64,000 nucleotides of DNA, from positions 1 through 64,000 of the IMG/VR virus record IMGVR_UViG_3300042691_023046. One strand, given 5' to 3'. Made by a program: the position numbers and the translations under genes. The notes beneath the pieces were generated by a model. That model ran no database searches, was not told where the DNA came from, and worked only from the letters and a program-made list of their open reading frames with translations. Positions 33,030 to 41,129 of this stretch are shown here, piece by piece; position 1 is the stretch's first letter, and each line of letters begins with the position of its first letter. The DNA is from a virus.

Positions 33030-33057
33030 AAAGCTTGAGTTTAATAACCCAAGCTTT
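33030..33057 (-). terminator. Probable terminator at the end of the 64-aa gene
   Basis: 8-bp stem AAAGCTTG/CAAGCTTT (33030-33037 with 33050-33057) overlapping the stop codon at 33041-33043; leftward flank is T-poor, so efficiency is uncertain. Confidence 0.5.
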
Positions 33058-33235
33058 CTAAATATTTTTCATCACATGTTATTATAACACTATTTTTATA
33101 ATATACTGTGTTTACTGGTGGTGCTTGTATATCTTGTTTATTTATTAAACAAAAATGCAAGTATTCTTCTGCTGATAATTCAATTTGTTTTGTTTTTGTT
33201 ACTTCTTTAGTAGAAGTTGTTGATATGTTTTTCAT
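33041..33235 (-). CDS. Hypothetical protein, 64 aa
   Basis: Ser/Thr/Lys-rich N-terminus (KNISTTSTKEVTKTKQIELS), then AEEYLHFCLINKQDIQAPPV and a strand. No family recognised. Its stop is inside a hairpin. Confidence 0.65.
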   Translation of the reverse strand: MKNISTTSTKEVTKTKQIELSAEEYLHFCLINKQDIQAPPVNTVYYKNSVIITCDEKYLESLGY

Positions 33236-33325
33236 TTTATTTATTAGTTATTTAAATTTATTCATTGTGTATTGTATGAGAATATTTTATAGAAGTATTT
33301 ACACTTGTCCACTTTGACATAGTAA

Positions 33326-33859
33326 TTAATATATTACAGTTAAGTAATTAGTTTTATCTTGTGTGTTAAAATTTCCATTAACTAAAATATTACACATTAT
33401 ATTAGCTAATTTTTCAGTTGTATGTTTATCATAAGGATGGTTAAATTCAATATCTTCATACTCTTTTTCTATTAATTTAAATGTACTAAGGTCAAATCCT
33501 TTTATATTATCAAAATTTCCATCACTTCTATAAAAACTATCAGAACATATACTATTACCTAATCTAATTTGACTAAGCATTAATCCTCCTCTGCCACATA
33601 CATAACATTTTGGTAATTCGTTATTTAATATTTCTTGAAATTCTTTAGAATCTTTTGTTTTAATAGTATTTAAAGAATTACTCCAATATTGACAATAACT
33701 ACCATTTACAATATTATTTACAATTAATTGTAAACAATCCCAAGCTATTTCTAATCTTTTTCCTTCATCGTTTAACCAATTAAAATATTCATTTCTTTCT
33801 TCAATATTTTGAATTGGTTGTAATACACTTTTAAATGTAATATTTGGTATTATTTGCAT
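33326..33859 (-). CDS. Putative zinc-binding protein, 177 aa
   Basis: Central CYVCGRGGLMLSQIRLGNSI followed by C (about residues 95-118), a possible zinc knuckle with CxxC and one distal Cys. Otherwise helical and acidic; the C-terminus has HPYDKHTTEKLANIMCNIL. This pattern (CxxCxxGGLMxSxIR) occurs in unassigned phage proteins. Confidence 0.72.
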   Translation of the reverse strand: MQIIPNITFKSVLQPIQNIEERNEYFNWLNDEGKRLEIAWDCLQLIVNNIVNGSYCQYWSNSLNTIKTKDSKEFQEILNNELPKCYVCGRGGLMLSQIRLGNSICSDSFYRSDGNFDNIKGFDLSTFKLIEKEYEDIEFNHPYDKHTTEKLANIMCNILVNGNFNTQDKTNYLTVIY

Positions 33860-33881
33860 TATGTTTATTTGTTTTAAAAAG

Positions 33882-34073
33882 TTAAAAATATTTTTTCATT
33901 TTTGATTGTAGTAGTTTTATAATAATAACTAACATTATCCAAATACTCATGTATTGCATAAATGTCATTTTATATCCAATTTCATCTAAAGATAATATTA
34001 TAATTATTCCTATTAAATAGTATAATATATCTAAAAATATATATATTGTGTTATATAATTTTTTATCTTTCAT
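33882..34073 (-). CDS. Small membrane protein, 63 aa
   Basis: Two predicted helices (YIFLDILYYLIGIIIILSL and SIWIMLVIIIKLL) with short basic ends. Function unknown; one of several small membrane genes in this accessory region. Confidence 0.68.
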   Translation of the reverse strand: MKDKKLYNTIYIFLDILYYLIGIIIILSLDEIGYKMTFMQYMSIWIMLVIIIKLLQSKMKKYF

Positions 34074-34082
34074 GTTGTTTAT

Positions 34083-34379
34083 TTAACAATTTGTACCACT
34101 TAGTATTTTACTAGCATCTTCTTTATTTAATTTATCAAAAGTAATAAATTCATTAAAATTGATAATTTGATATTTTGCAGCACTATTTGGATTTTCTAAT
34201 ATATAATCCCATTCAAGAGCAATACTTAAAATGTTATGATATTCTTTTGGTATTAGTTTTTTAAGTCCTTCTTTATTTTCATCTGTAACCTGTACAATTC
34301 TATAAATAGTTGTATCATTGTGTTTTGTAAATACACCATCAAAGATAGGTGTATGTGAAGTTTGTTTTATATTGTTCAT
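34083..34379 (-). CDS. Hypothetical protein, 98 aa
   Basis: TPIFDGVFTKHNDTTIYRIV, then a helical charged part (EGLKKLIPKEYHNILSIALE) and an acidic C-terminus. No known family. Confidence 0.7.
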   Translation of the reverse strand: MNNIKQTSHTPIFDGVFTKHNDTTIYRIVQVTDENKEGLKKLIPKEYHNILSIALEWDYILENPNSAAKYQIINFNEFITFDKLNKEDASKILSGTNC

Positions 34380-34411
34380 AATTTTTTTAGTTTAAGTATT
34401 AAATAAACATT

Positions 34412-34501
34412 CTACATTATTATAATTATTAAGTTAACACATTTCTAGTTGAACCTTATGCTAATAATTCATTCGCTTATAATAATTACCATTTAAGGTA
34501 G
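34412..34501 (-). other. Imperfect base-paired non-coding stretch
   Basis: CTAC (34412-34415) pairs with GTAG (34498-34501), and AATTATT-AAG pairs with CTT-AT-AATAATT inside, giving a long imperfect stem around TTCTAGTTGAACC. It could be a degenerate tRNA-like or small RNA. Little else is in the 34380-34552 gap. Confidence 0.3.
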
Positions 34502-34552
34502 TAAAATGTTTAATATTTTTAAAGATTTTGTTCAATAAATTAGGCTTTGTTG

Positions 34553-34780
34553 TTATAATTGTTTTTGTATTTTATCAAAATAATCTTTTAATTCTTTATG
34601 TGATTCAAAATCATAATTTAAATCATTAGGATTATCATTTTTATGTGTAAAATATTGTTTTTCACTATTACTATAAGTAATTTCAATACTATCATTAACA
34701 TAAGGACAACTTTTAGGTGCTGATATTAAACATATATCTAATATATATTTAATATTATGATTTAATTTAGGTTCATTCAT
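34553..34780 (-). CDS. Hypothetical protein, 75 aa
   Basis: YILDICLISAPKSCPYVNDS followed by a strand and an acidic helical C-terminus (SHKELKDYFDKIQKQL). Two bases from the upstream gene. No family recognised. Confidence 0.68.
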   Translation of the reverse strand: MNEPKLNHNIKYILDICLISAPKSCPYVNDSIEITYSNSEKQYFTHKNDNPNDLNYDFESHKELKDYFDKIQKQL

Positions 34781-34782
34781 AA

Positions 34783-35493
34783 TTATAACTTTTGTTCAAT
34801 AAATTCATCAATAAAAGCAACTCTATCATTATCACAAGGTTTACAATAGATTGTTGCTGATTTACAAAACTTAGTATTATAACTGTTTTCAAATTTTCTT
34901 AATAATTCTGTTATTTCTAAACTATTCCAACTATCTTTAATTAAGTTAATATTAATAGTATTGTCAGGATTTATTAATAATTTATTATCACAAGCAGGAC
35001 AATCATCATTAAAAGCTGTACATAAAGCGTTTAATTCTTTACATTTAGTTTCATACTCTACCATTACTTTAGTAATTATATTGCCTTTATTGTATTCAGA
35101 TATAAATATTTCAATAAATGATGTTGGAATTTGTTGTACCCATACATTTTCTCCAGACTGTTCTTTTTTATTTACTAGTGAACTATCTGTTGTAGCTATT
35201 ATTTTTTTACAAAATTCAATTAGGTGATTTATTTCTTTATTTGCATTGAATATAAAATTAGAACTAATTCTTATACATTGATAAATAATTTTAGAATAAC
35301 TTTCTCTTATATCATAAAACCAATCACCTTCTTCTATTTTATCATTTGAAGTAATATGTAGTTCATAATATTCATTTTTAAATGGATTATATAATTCTTC
35401 ATCAATTATAGTTAAATATTCTTTATCTGAATTTAGTTTATTATTTGATTTAATAGCAATTATTGCTATATCATGTTGTTTAAAGTTTTTCAT
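34783..35493 (-). CDS. Hypothetical protein with Cys pairs, 236 aa
   Basis: An N-terminal beta-rich part (FKQHDIAIIAIKSNNKLNSD; EGDWFYDI) reminiscent of unnamed gut-phage proteins, a helical middle, and CPACDNKLLINP (CxxC, about residue 170), later CKSATIYCKPC. Four or more Cys suggest a zinc-ribbon fold. Function unknown. Confidence 0.72.
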   Translation of the reverse strand: MKNFKQHDIAIIAIKSNNKLNSDKEYLTIIDEELYNPFKNEYYELHITSNDKIEEGDWFYDIRESYSKIIYQCIRISSNFIFNANKEINHLIEFCKKIIATTDSSLVNKKEQSGENVWVQQIPTSFIEIFISEYNKGNIITKVMVEYETKCKELNALCTAFNDDCPACDNKLLINPDNTININLIKDSWNSLEITELLRKFENSYNTKFCKSATIYCKPCDNDRVAFIDEFIEQKL

Positions 35494-35494
35494 A

Positions 35495-35716
35495 TTATTT
35501 ACTTAGTTTAAGGGTATCTCCAATATTCCACTTATTAACGGAATCATATATTTCTAAATTTTGCGTACTAGCTCCATTTATAGCAAAGAAATGTATTTCA
35601 TCAGTATTTCTACTTATTTTTTTTATGCTAGTTACAACCATTACTTCATTTCTATTGTCAATAGGAAAACAACTACTAGTTATTCCAATTAATAATATTA
35701 TTATTAGCTTTTTCAT
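35495..35716 (-). CDS. Small lipoprotein, 73 aa
   Basis: Signal peptide KKLIIILLIGITSSC with a lipobox-like TSSC, Cys at residue 16, then a beta-rich mature part (RNEVMVVTSIKKISRNTDEI; NKWNIGDTLKLSK). Expected to be anchored in a membrane, perhaps affecting phage adsorption or exclusion; this role is inferred. Confidence 0.75.
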   Translation of the reverse strand: MKKLIIILLIGITSSCFPIDNRNEVMVVTSIKKISRNTDEIHFFAINGASTQNLEIYDSVNKWNIGDTLKLSK

Positions 35717-35753
35717 TTTATTATTGTTTAATTGTTAATTTAATTGTTTAATG

Positions 35754-36083
35754 TTAATACAAATCTTCTGATGTTAAACCAATGATATTTGTAGCATAAC
35801 CTTTATTTGGTCCAATTATTTGATTGGCTTCAAATGCTATTTTATATGCTTCTTGTCTATTTACAAATCTATTAGTATTTGTAATAAAACCTTGAATACA
35901 TTTGTTCATTAATTTAACTATATCTTCTCTATTAATATCTTTCATCATTAATTTAAATGTATATATACAATTATGATGTCTTCTACCACCAATAACAAAA
36001 CCTGATGTTATATTTATAGGTTGATGAATATGTATTATATCATCATTATAATGATTAGCTGCACAAATTATATATTCTTTCAT
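35754..36083 (-). CDS. Hypothetical protein, 109 aa
   Basis: Begins KEYIICAANHYNDDIIHIHQ, with GFVIGGRRHHNCIYTFKLMM and EGF-like HNC. Common in gut-phage accessory regions ('aaih..d......qP.ni..GfVi.GrRH.nci.t'), function unknown. It sits immediately beside the tRNA-like gene. Confidence 0.72.
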   Translation of the reverse strand: MKEYIICAANHYNDDIIHIHQPINITSGFVIGGRRHHNCIYTFKLMMKDINREDIVKLMNKCIQGFITNTNRFVNRQEAYKIAFEANQIIGPNKGYATNIIGLTSEDLY

Positions 36084-36108
36084 ATTTTTAATTAATTTAA
36101 TTGTTTGT

Positions 36109-36193
36109 GGAGAAAACAGGATTGGAACCTGTACCTAGTAACCAGTCTTAACTTGGTGGACATACCATTACGCCATTTATAACCCATTTCTCC
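36109..36193 (-). tRNA. Divergent tRNA-Leu(UAA) candidate with D-arm insertion
   Basis: On the - strand: 7-bp acceptor GGAGAAA/TTTCTCC (36187-36193 with 36109-36115), T-arm ACAGG TTCCAAT CCTGT (stem 36116-36120/36128-36132), anticodon arm ACCAA-GTTAAGA-CTGGT giving anticodon TAA (36148-36150) with one A-C mismatch at the loop end. The D region is about 10 nt too long because ATGG occurs twice (ATGGGTTATAA then ATGGCG), as if an 11-nt unit was duplicated. Leu assignment depends on the mismatch and is uncertain. Confidence 0.6.
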
Positions 36194-37737
36194 ATTTAAT
36201 ATTACAGGTAATTACTCCTGTTGCACAATGTTGCTACATTCGACATGTATTTATATAAGTTGTATAAATACTATTTACTTCTTCAAGCTCTTGTAGTTCC
36301 AACTACGATAATATATTACTATATTAAAGGCATTACATAGGCTCTTATCCCTATTAAGATATTTATAATGCTGCCACCATATCTTTTACTTAAATTATTA
36401 CTAAATGTTTTTACCATTACAATTCCTATCAGTATATCTACCATCGTATATTGCACTTATTAGTATTTTCAAAGATATTTTATATTTCTCTACCATTTAA
36501 CAGGTATGAATTATTAAACAATAATAAATAAGATTTACTATTTCGGCATGATAAAACCATTACGTTATATCTTTCAAATGTCCTAATTATTATTTCAAAT
36601 AATTACTCATTTATTATTGTTTTTTTTTTACTACTATTATGTTTTTTGGTAATCATTACATTAGGTCTTTCTCCTAATCTCCCCAAGTCAATTGTAGCTT
36701 CTGACTAATATCTTAAAAATGTAGGTTGTTAATTGCTATTTTTAGAAATTATATTTCACCATATTATTATGGACTAACAACACTACATTTTATATTTTAA
36801 CATTAAGGTTTTATTTAATTAGACTTTATACTATACCTTTTTATGTTAAAATATTTACCTTCTGCACTCAAACTATAAGAAGTAACTTATTATATTATTA
36901 AGTTTTACTTTCAAACTTATAGTTTGCTCATTCTTAGGAATTAATTAACTTAGAGGACATTGCAATCTGTTTAGTCTTAGGTTAATTAAGTAGTTTCACA
37001 TCTTATACATTTATCTTTAATGTATGCTATAAATAAGCTAAATAAGAAGTCTTTATATCTACATAAGTTATGGTGCATTAATATTAAATCCTTTTACACA
37101 AATTGTAATACTTACTTGATATTACTTTTATTGTAATTCAATAGCTCATGCTGCCAGACTTATAGAGATATTACAATTGTGTATTAGGAATATTTTATTT
37201 AAATTTAATCTTACAGTAGTTTGTACACAGCTATAGTAAGCATAATACCTAGTTCTTGAATCTAAGTTTAACTTTTTGTTTTTGTTTACTGTTAAATGAT
37301 GTACACCATTTACTTAATCCACAAGATATATTGACTAGTTTTTATCTTGGTTTCTCATAATCTTACTAACATATGATTAAGTTTATAATGTTAGCAGCAA
37401 GATTTTAAATTTTTTTTATTCATAAGTTGCTTCTGTTTCTATACAACAGATAAGATTTAATAAAAAACAGTATGATATTACTAAGTTGTGCTATATCATC
37501 AAGTAAGTTTTATTTATACTTAGATTACGTTATACTCCTGTTTTTTGAGAATTAAACTCTACAAAGTTGCACTTTGTCATGCGGTATTATTTCAACAGCA
37601 AGTCCTGCGAATTGGACAGAGTTTAATATTTTAAATTAACTGTACAAATTGTAATAGCTGTACAGTAATTCGGGTGCATTAATTTCCCTATCATAATCCG
37701 TCACTATTACAACTGTACAGTTAATATAATTAATGTT
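36194..37737 (-). ncRNA. Large structured non-coding region (candidate ornate large RNA)
   Basis: About 1.5 kb with no plausible protein frame on either strand but many paired segments. Clear stems are: 36247-36255/36263-36271; 36517-36529/36609-36621; GTAG+TTGTTA/TAACAA+CTAC at 36721-36731/36775-36786 enclosing two hairpins; 11 bp at 36869-36879/36916-36926; 9 bp at 36941-36949/36981-36989; 7 bp with 7-nt loop at 37005-37025; 14 bp at 37096-37110/37169-37182; 7 bp at 37322-37328/37343-37349; 7 bp at 37366-37372/37388-37394; 9 bp at 37552-37560/37618-37626 closing three branches; and 21 paired bases at 37635-37657/37704-37725. The adjacent genes are leftward and a tRNA follows at the 3' side, so the - strand is the likely RNA. 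Size, multibranch loops and tRNA adjacency recall GOLLD/ROOL RNAs, but no family is assigned. Confidence 0.6.
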
Positions 37738-38157
37738 TTAACTAGTTCTAAGTATTTTATTAAATTGTTCAATTGATATAGTTTTTTCCCAATCAATTCC
37801 TCCATGTTTAATAAATACTTCTTCTAATACTGTAATTGGTATATTACCAACTGTTCCTGTAGTATCATTTGGATTATCTCCATATTCAGACATTAATGGT
37901 TCATGTTCAGATGTAAATCCAAATTCTACTGATTCATAAGTATGTCCTAATGTTCTATATCCATTTTCTGTACCACAATAATTACCATTATGTATTTGTA
38001 ATGATACATTAAATCCATCTTTAGCATATATTCTAGGACAATAAAAGTATTGATTATCATAGGACATTTGTTTTCCCATAAAATCTTTTTTACCTGATGT
38101 TATTGATGGTTGAAAAATAGACATTATTATTAGTCTAAAAAATAGTGTTAAATTCAT
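37738..38157 (-). CDS. Conserved phage protein of unknown function
   Basis: 139 aa from 38157, or 128 aa from the second Met (38124, MSIFQPSITSGKKDF), which I find likely because the first residues are an unconvincing hydrophobic extension. Contains YFYCPRIYAKDGFNVSLQIH, NGNYCGTENGYR, SVEFGFTSEHEPLM and HGGIDWEKTIS. This order is familiar from many gut-phage small proteins with unknown function. It lies directly upstream of the structured RNA region. Confidence 0.78.
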   Translation of the reverse strand: MNLTLFFRLIIMSIFQPSITSGKKDFMGKQMSYDNQYFYCPRIYAKDGFNVSLQIHNGNYCGTENGYRTLGHTYESVEFGFTSEHEPLMSEYGDNPNDTTGTVGNIPITVLEEVFIKHGGIDWEKTISIEQFNKILRTS

Positions 38158-38200
38158 AATTTTATAATTGATTGTTAAATTGGTTAGTTAATAAGTTTAA

Positions 38201-38232
38201 TACAACTGCATCAAATTAATGATACAGTTGTA
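38201..38232 (-). terminator. Hairpin downstream of the 65-aa gene
   Basis: TACAACTG-C-ATCA pairs with TGAT-A-CAGTTGTA (38201-38213 with 38220-38232), 12 bp with one mismatch. The leftward flank is A/T-rich without a long T-run, so attenuation or RNA processing is possible. Confidence 0.55.
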
Positions 38233-38238
38233 ATGTTG

Positions 38239-38436
38239 TTATTTTTCAATTGGTTTAACATTAGTAACATTATTACCATGTAACAAACTATTTAAATTAG
38301 CATCTAATTCTTCAAGTTGTTTAGTAGTTATTAATTTTACTTGATGTGCATGATTTAATAATGTAGTTAATTTACCATAAGCTTTCATTGTTTTATGGTC
38401 TAATGCTACTTGAATTGCTTCTTGATTATGTAACAT
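38239..38436 (-). CDS. Hypothetical protein, 65 aa
   Basis: Helical (EAIQVALDHKTMKAYGKLTT; ITTKQLEELDANLNSLLHG). Three His residues in the first half. No known family. Its promoter must lie in the 38437-38953 gap. Confidence 0.7.
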   Translation of the reverse strand: MLHNQEAIQVALDHKTMKAYGKLTTLLNHAHQVKLITTKQLEELDANLNSLLHGNNVTNVKPIEK

Positions 38437-38953
38437 AATTGTATTTATTAGTGTTGTTATTTATGATTAATTGTTTAATTTATTGTTTACAAATGTGAAG
38501 TTAAATGATGTGAATATCATGAAGATATGTGAATGTGTTATAATAAATGTGCAATTTTTATTTAGTGTAATGAGAGTGTAGATTAATATTGTTGGGTTGT
38601 TAACATTTAACCAACCTCCATAACATTTAACTATCACATCAAATAATTATTTATCATATAACTATTATATAATAGCTATACATTTCCATCACATACCTGT
38701 TAATTTAATCAACATACATAATTACAATTTAAGCTCCTTAAACTAATATTCTCCTACACTTTTAAATTATTATTATGTTATTAACTACACTTCATTCACA
38801 CTAAATATTATATGTTTACAATTGTAAAGTTATATAATTTATAACTTGTTGTTAATCACCCATTTCTCTCTTTAGAAGCAAATAGATATACAATTATAGA
38901 TACACTATTAATACACACAATAAAATAAGGAGAGTTTAACACTCCCCTTATTA
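38437..38953. other. Non-coding gap, probable leader/regulatory DNA
   Basis: About 500 bases without a credible gene. It holds a hairpin GGTTG-TTAA/TTAA-CCAACC near 38595-38616, a repeat of TAACATTTAAC (twice near 38600-38635), a CACATTTG box on the - strand at 38490-38497 (one base off TAnnTTTG) and otherwise A/T-rich sequence with few G. It is probably a long 5' leader or promoter region; no ORF or known RNA recognised. Confidence 0.4.
38924..38952 (-). terminator. Intrinsic terminator
   Basis: 12-bp stem with one A-C mismatch (38924-38935 with 38941-38952, loop TTAAC), T-run leftward. It ends the 79-aa gene transcript. Confidence 0.8.
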
Positions 38954-39193
38954 TTATTTGATTGCTGCTAACAATTCTTCCATTGTAGAATATTCTACTT
39001 CGGCTTCAATAACTTTAGCAAAATTAACGTATTCTAATCCTAGCTTAGTGAATACTCCTGATTTAATAACTTTATCAGTTTTTAATTGCTTAACAAATTC
39101 TGCTTCTGTTCCATTGTAAAACATTACTGTATTATCCTCAATGAAATCAACTCTAATTCCTTTTTCTGCGTTACTAATTTTAATTTTTTTCAT
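38954..39193 (-). CDS. Hypothetical protein, 79 aa (first leftward gene)
   Basis: KKIKISNAEKGIRVDFIEDN, then a helix EAEFVKQLKTDKVI and acidic C-terminus ending TMEELLAAIK. First gene after the divergent control region and followed by its own terminator, so it is probably transcribed early and strongly. No family recognised. Confidence 0.75.
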   Translation of the reverse strand: MKKIKISNAEKGIRVDFIEDNTVMFYNGTEAEFVKQLKTDKVIKSGVFTKLGLEYVNFAKVIEAEVEYSTMEELLAAIK

Positions 39194-39655
39194 GGTACGG
39201 TGTATTTAATTGTTGTAGTTTAGTAAGGGTCGGGTTGTTGATGTGGTAGCCCCTTCTCTACATTTAAAACAAATTTTCAATTTTTACAAAATTTTAAAAA
39301 ATAATTTTTTTATCAACATAGGGGTCTATCATTACTTTTTTCTAATTTTATTAATTTCTTAATTTTTAAATTTTATAAAAAAAATTTTTATTGACCCTAC
39401 TCATTATCACACTATATAGGTGTAAATTTATTTTCAATTTGGATTCCTTTAGAAGCCTATTCATAGGCAGTTAAAATACCCATGTTCACAGGAAACACTA
39501 TATAAGTTATTGATTGTTAGTTGTTAAAGAAGTTAAATGATTGTATAATAATAAAATCTATAATTTGACAGTTTATTCAATTGATATTCAATTACTTAAA
39601 ACATATTTTTATAAACAGTATTGTTTTATTGAACAATGTTCATATATTTGTACCC
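39194..39655. promoter_or_regulatory. Divergent control region between leftward and rightward blocks
   Basis: No gene fits. Features: a G/C-rich strip GGGTCGGGTTGTTGATG then TGGTAGCCCCT (39228-39255), ATCAACATAGGGGTC (39313-39327), TGACCCTAC (39401-39409), a hairpin GCCTA-TTCA-TAGGC (39455-39468), an imperfect palindrome ACACTATATAGGTGT near 39409-39423, and the rightward promoter 39621-39650. The GGGTC/GACCC patches separated by long A/T tracts are repeated in opposite orientations and may be binding sites; origin function is possible but unproven. Confidence 0.6.
39621..39650 (+). promoter_or_regulatory. Rightward Bacteroidota-type promoter with operator-like palindrome
   Basis: TTG (39621-39623), 19 bases, TATATTTG (39643-39650). 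The spacer contains a perfect inverted repeat TGAAC-AAT-GTTCA (39630-39642), suggesting control by a dimeric repressor. The predicted transcription start falls at or within a few bases of the ATG at 39656, so the first transcript may be leaderless. Confidence 0.75.
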
Positions 39656-39952
39656 ATGCAAGACATAGATATAATTTTACACTTTCAAGAAACATTAAAT
39701 TTTTTAACTCCTCATAATATACTAAAAATAGATATTATATCAATAGATATAAAAGTTAAAAATAATATAGGTACAATAGATATATTAGCACATAAAAATG
39801 TAGATGAAAATTTAGAAGAAGTTGGTAAATTTAATTATAAAGGTAAATATTCAAGTGATAAAACACAACTAATGAGATATTTAACATCTTGGTGTGAAAA
39901 ATATAAAGTAGAATATTATATTAATTTATCAGATAGTAGAGAATATAAATAA
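39656..39952 (+). CDS. Hypothetical protein, 98 aa (first rightward gene)
   Basis: I chose Met at 39656 (MQDIDIILHFQETLNF) rather than 39581 because the promoter -7 box lies between them, so the upstream Met would not be transcribed. Alpha/beta mix (NILKIDIISIDIKVKNNIGT; KYSSDKTQLMRYLTSW). No known family. Confidence 0.72.
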   Translation: MQDIDIILHFQETLNFLTPHNILKIDIISIDIKVKNNIGTIDILAHKNVDENLEEVGKFNYKGKYSSDKTQLMRYLTSWCEKYKVEYYINLSDSREYK

Positions 39953-39953
39953 A

Positions 39954-40118
39954 ATGACAGCACAAAACATAATAGATTATTTAAATAAATTAACTTCATT
40001 TGATAAAGAACAGGAGTTAAGTATTTTTGTTTCTAATGAAAATGGAACATTTAATTATAAAAAGATAAAAGATTTATTTATATCAGCAGAAAACATATTA
40101 GTAATTACAAATGAGTAA
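39954..40118 (+). CDS. Small hypothetical protein, 54 aa
   Basis: MTAQNIIDYLNKLTSFDKEQ, then ELSIFVSNENGTFNYKKIKD. Begins one base after the previous stop and overlaps the next start (ATGAGTAA). Likely real given spacing; function unknown. Confidence 0.65.
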   Translation: MTAQNIIDYLNKLTSFDKEQELSIFVSNENGTFNYKKIKDLFISAENILVITNE

Positions 40119-40647
40119 ACATATACCAGATTCTCTTAAAGGAGTTAAATCACCATTTATAGATAATTTAGTTATACCTATATTTACTAGATACAACACA
40201 GAAGATGTATCTAATCCTTCTAAATCTGTAATAAAAAATGATATAATAGTAGCAACAGGAGAAACACATAAAATATCAAGAAGTTATACCTTAGAAAAAG
40301 ATAGAAAAGTTGATTTATATTATGAAAATAATGGAGAAGATTTAAAACCTTATTATACAGCTTTATCAAAAGAAGGTAGAATGTTATTAGATTATATTTT
40401 ATTTTATTGTTTAAGAGAAAATAAGTTGTTGTGTTATATAGATACAAAAGATTTTATGGATAAATATATGATAAAATCTAGGACAACTCTTTGGAATAGT
40501 AAAAAGAATTTAATAAATTTGACTTTTATTACAGCTACTTCTTGTCAGAATTGGTATTGGATAAACCCTAAGTTTATGTTTAAAGGTTATAGAAGTAAAG
40601 TAATAGAACTAAAAGATAATTTAAAATACACAACTAAAGAAGATTAG
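40111..40647 (+). CDS. RepL-like winged-helix replication or regulatory protein
   Basis: 178 aa. The C-terminal half has a RepL-type winged helix: LSKEGRMLLDYILFYCLREN, KDFMDKYMIKSRTTLWNSKK, NLINLTFITATSCQ and a closing NWYWINPKFMFKGYR, matching 'L...a..Ll.yi...l......i.....f....is..tv..a...L....fI......nwY.iNP..~f.G.R'. RepL proteins initiate plasmid replication. Here it may be an origin-binding or transcription factor made early. Confidence 0.75.
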   Translation: MSKHIPDSLKGVKSPFIDNLVIPIFTRYNTEDVSNPSKSVIKNDIIVATGETHKISRSYTLEKDRKVDLYYENNGEDLKPYYTALSKEGRMLLDYILFYCLRENKLLCYIDTKDFMDKYMIKSRTTLWNSKKNLINLTFITATSCQNWYWINPKFMFKGYRSKVIELKDNLKYTTKED

Positions 40648-40648
40648 T

Positions 40649-40867
40649 ATGTCAATTCAAAAAGAAACAAATAGTTTTAATGGTAGTAGCTTTTCTATAA
40701 GTCATATTATAGAAATGTTAGAATTTTCATCAAAAACTACAATAACTAAACAATATAATAAATGTAAAAATGAATTAAATTCTAAAATAAAAGGAACAAT
40801 TTTATTTTATGGTACACCAGGAAAAATAAACAATAATAATTTTGAAGAATTATGGAAGAAACTATAA
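40649..40867 (+). CDS. Hypothetical protein, 72 aa
   Basis: SFSISHIIEMLEFSSKTTIT followed by a Lys-rich segment and a strand GTILFYGTPGKI. Directly follows the RepL-like gene by 1 base and overlaps the next gene by 16 bases. Possibly a partner of the RepL-like protein. No known domain. Confidence 0.68.
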   Translation: MSIQKETNSFNGSSFSISHIIEMLEFSSKTTITKQYNKCKNELNSKIKGTILFYGTPGKINNNNFEELWKKL

Positions 40868-41127
40868 TAGAAAAAAGTATAATAGAACAAATAAAAGATG
40901 TTAATTCTTACTCTGAATTAACTTTAGAAACTTTTAATAAATTTATAAAAGATTTAGAAGGAAGTGCTAAACAACAATCTAAACCAGAATTTAAACTACC
41001 TTCAAAAGAAGAATTATTAAAATTAGATGATAATAAAAGTTATATGTTTGAAGGTAGTATATTTAATGGTAAATTTTTAAAAGAATTAGATAGTTATCTT
41101 ACAGAACAATTTAATAAAGTTAAATAA
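40852..41127 (+). CDS. Hypothetical acidic helical protein, 91 aa
   Basis: MEETIIEKSIIEQIKDVNSY, then LETFNKFIKDLEGS and a Lys/Glu-rich helical stretch ending LDSYLTEQFNKVK. Likely helical; function unknown. Confidence 0.7.
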   Translation: MEETIIEKSIIEQIKDVNSYSELTLETFNKFIKDLEGSAKQQSKPEFKLPSKEELLKLDDNKSYMFEGSIFNGKFLKELDSYLTEQFNKVK

Positions 41128-41129
41128 AT

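Noticed and set aside
36194-37737. Group I intron explanation of the structured region
   Set aside because: No split gene flanks it, and no convincing P7/G-site sequence or encoded homing nuclease was found.
39581-39655. Upstream Met for the first rightward gene
   Set aside because: The -33/-7 promoter boxes lie within these codons, so the Met at 39656 is preferred.
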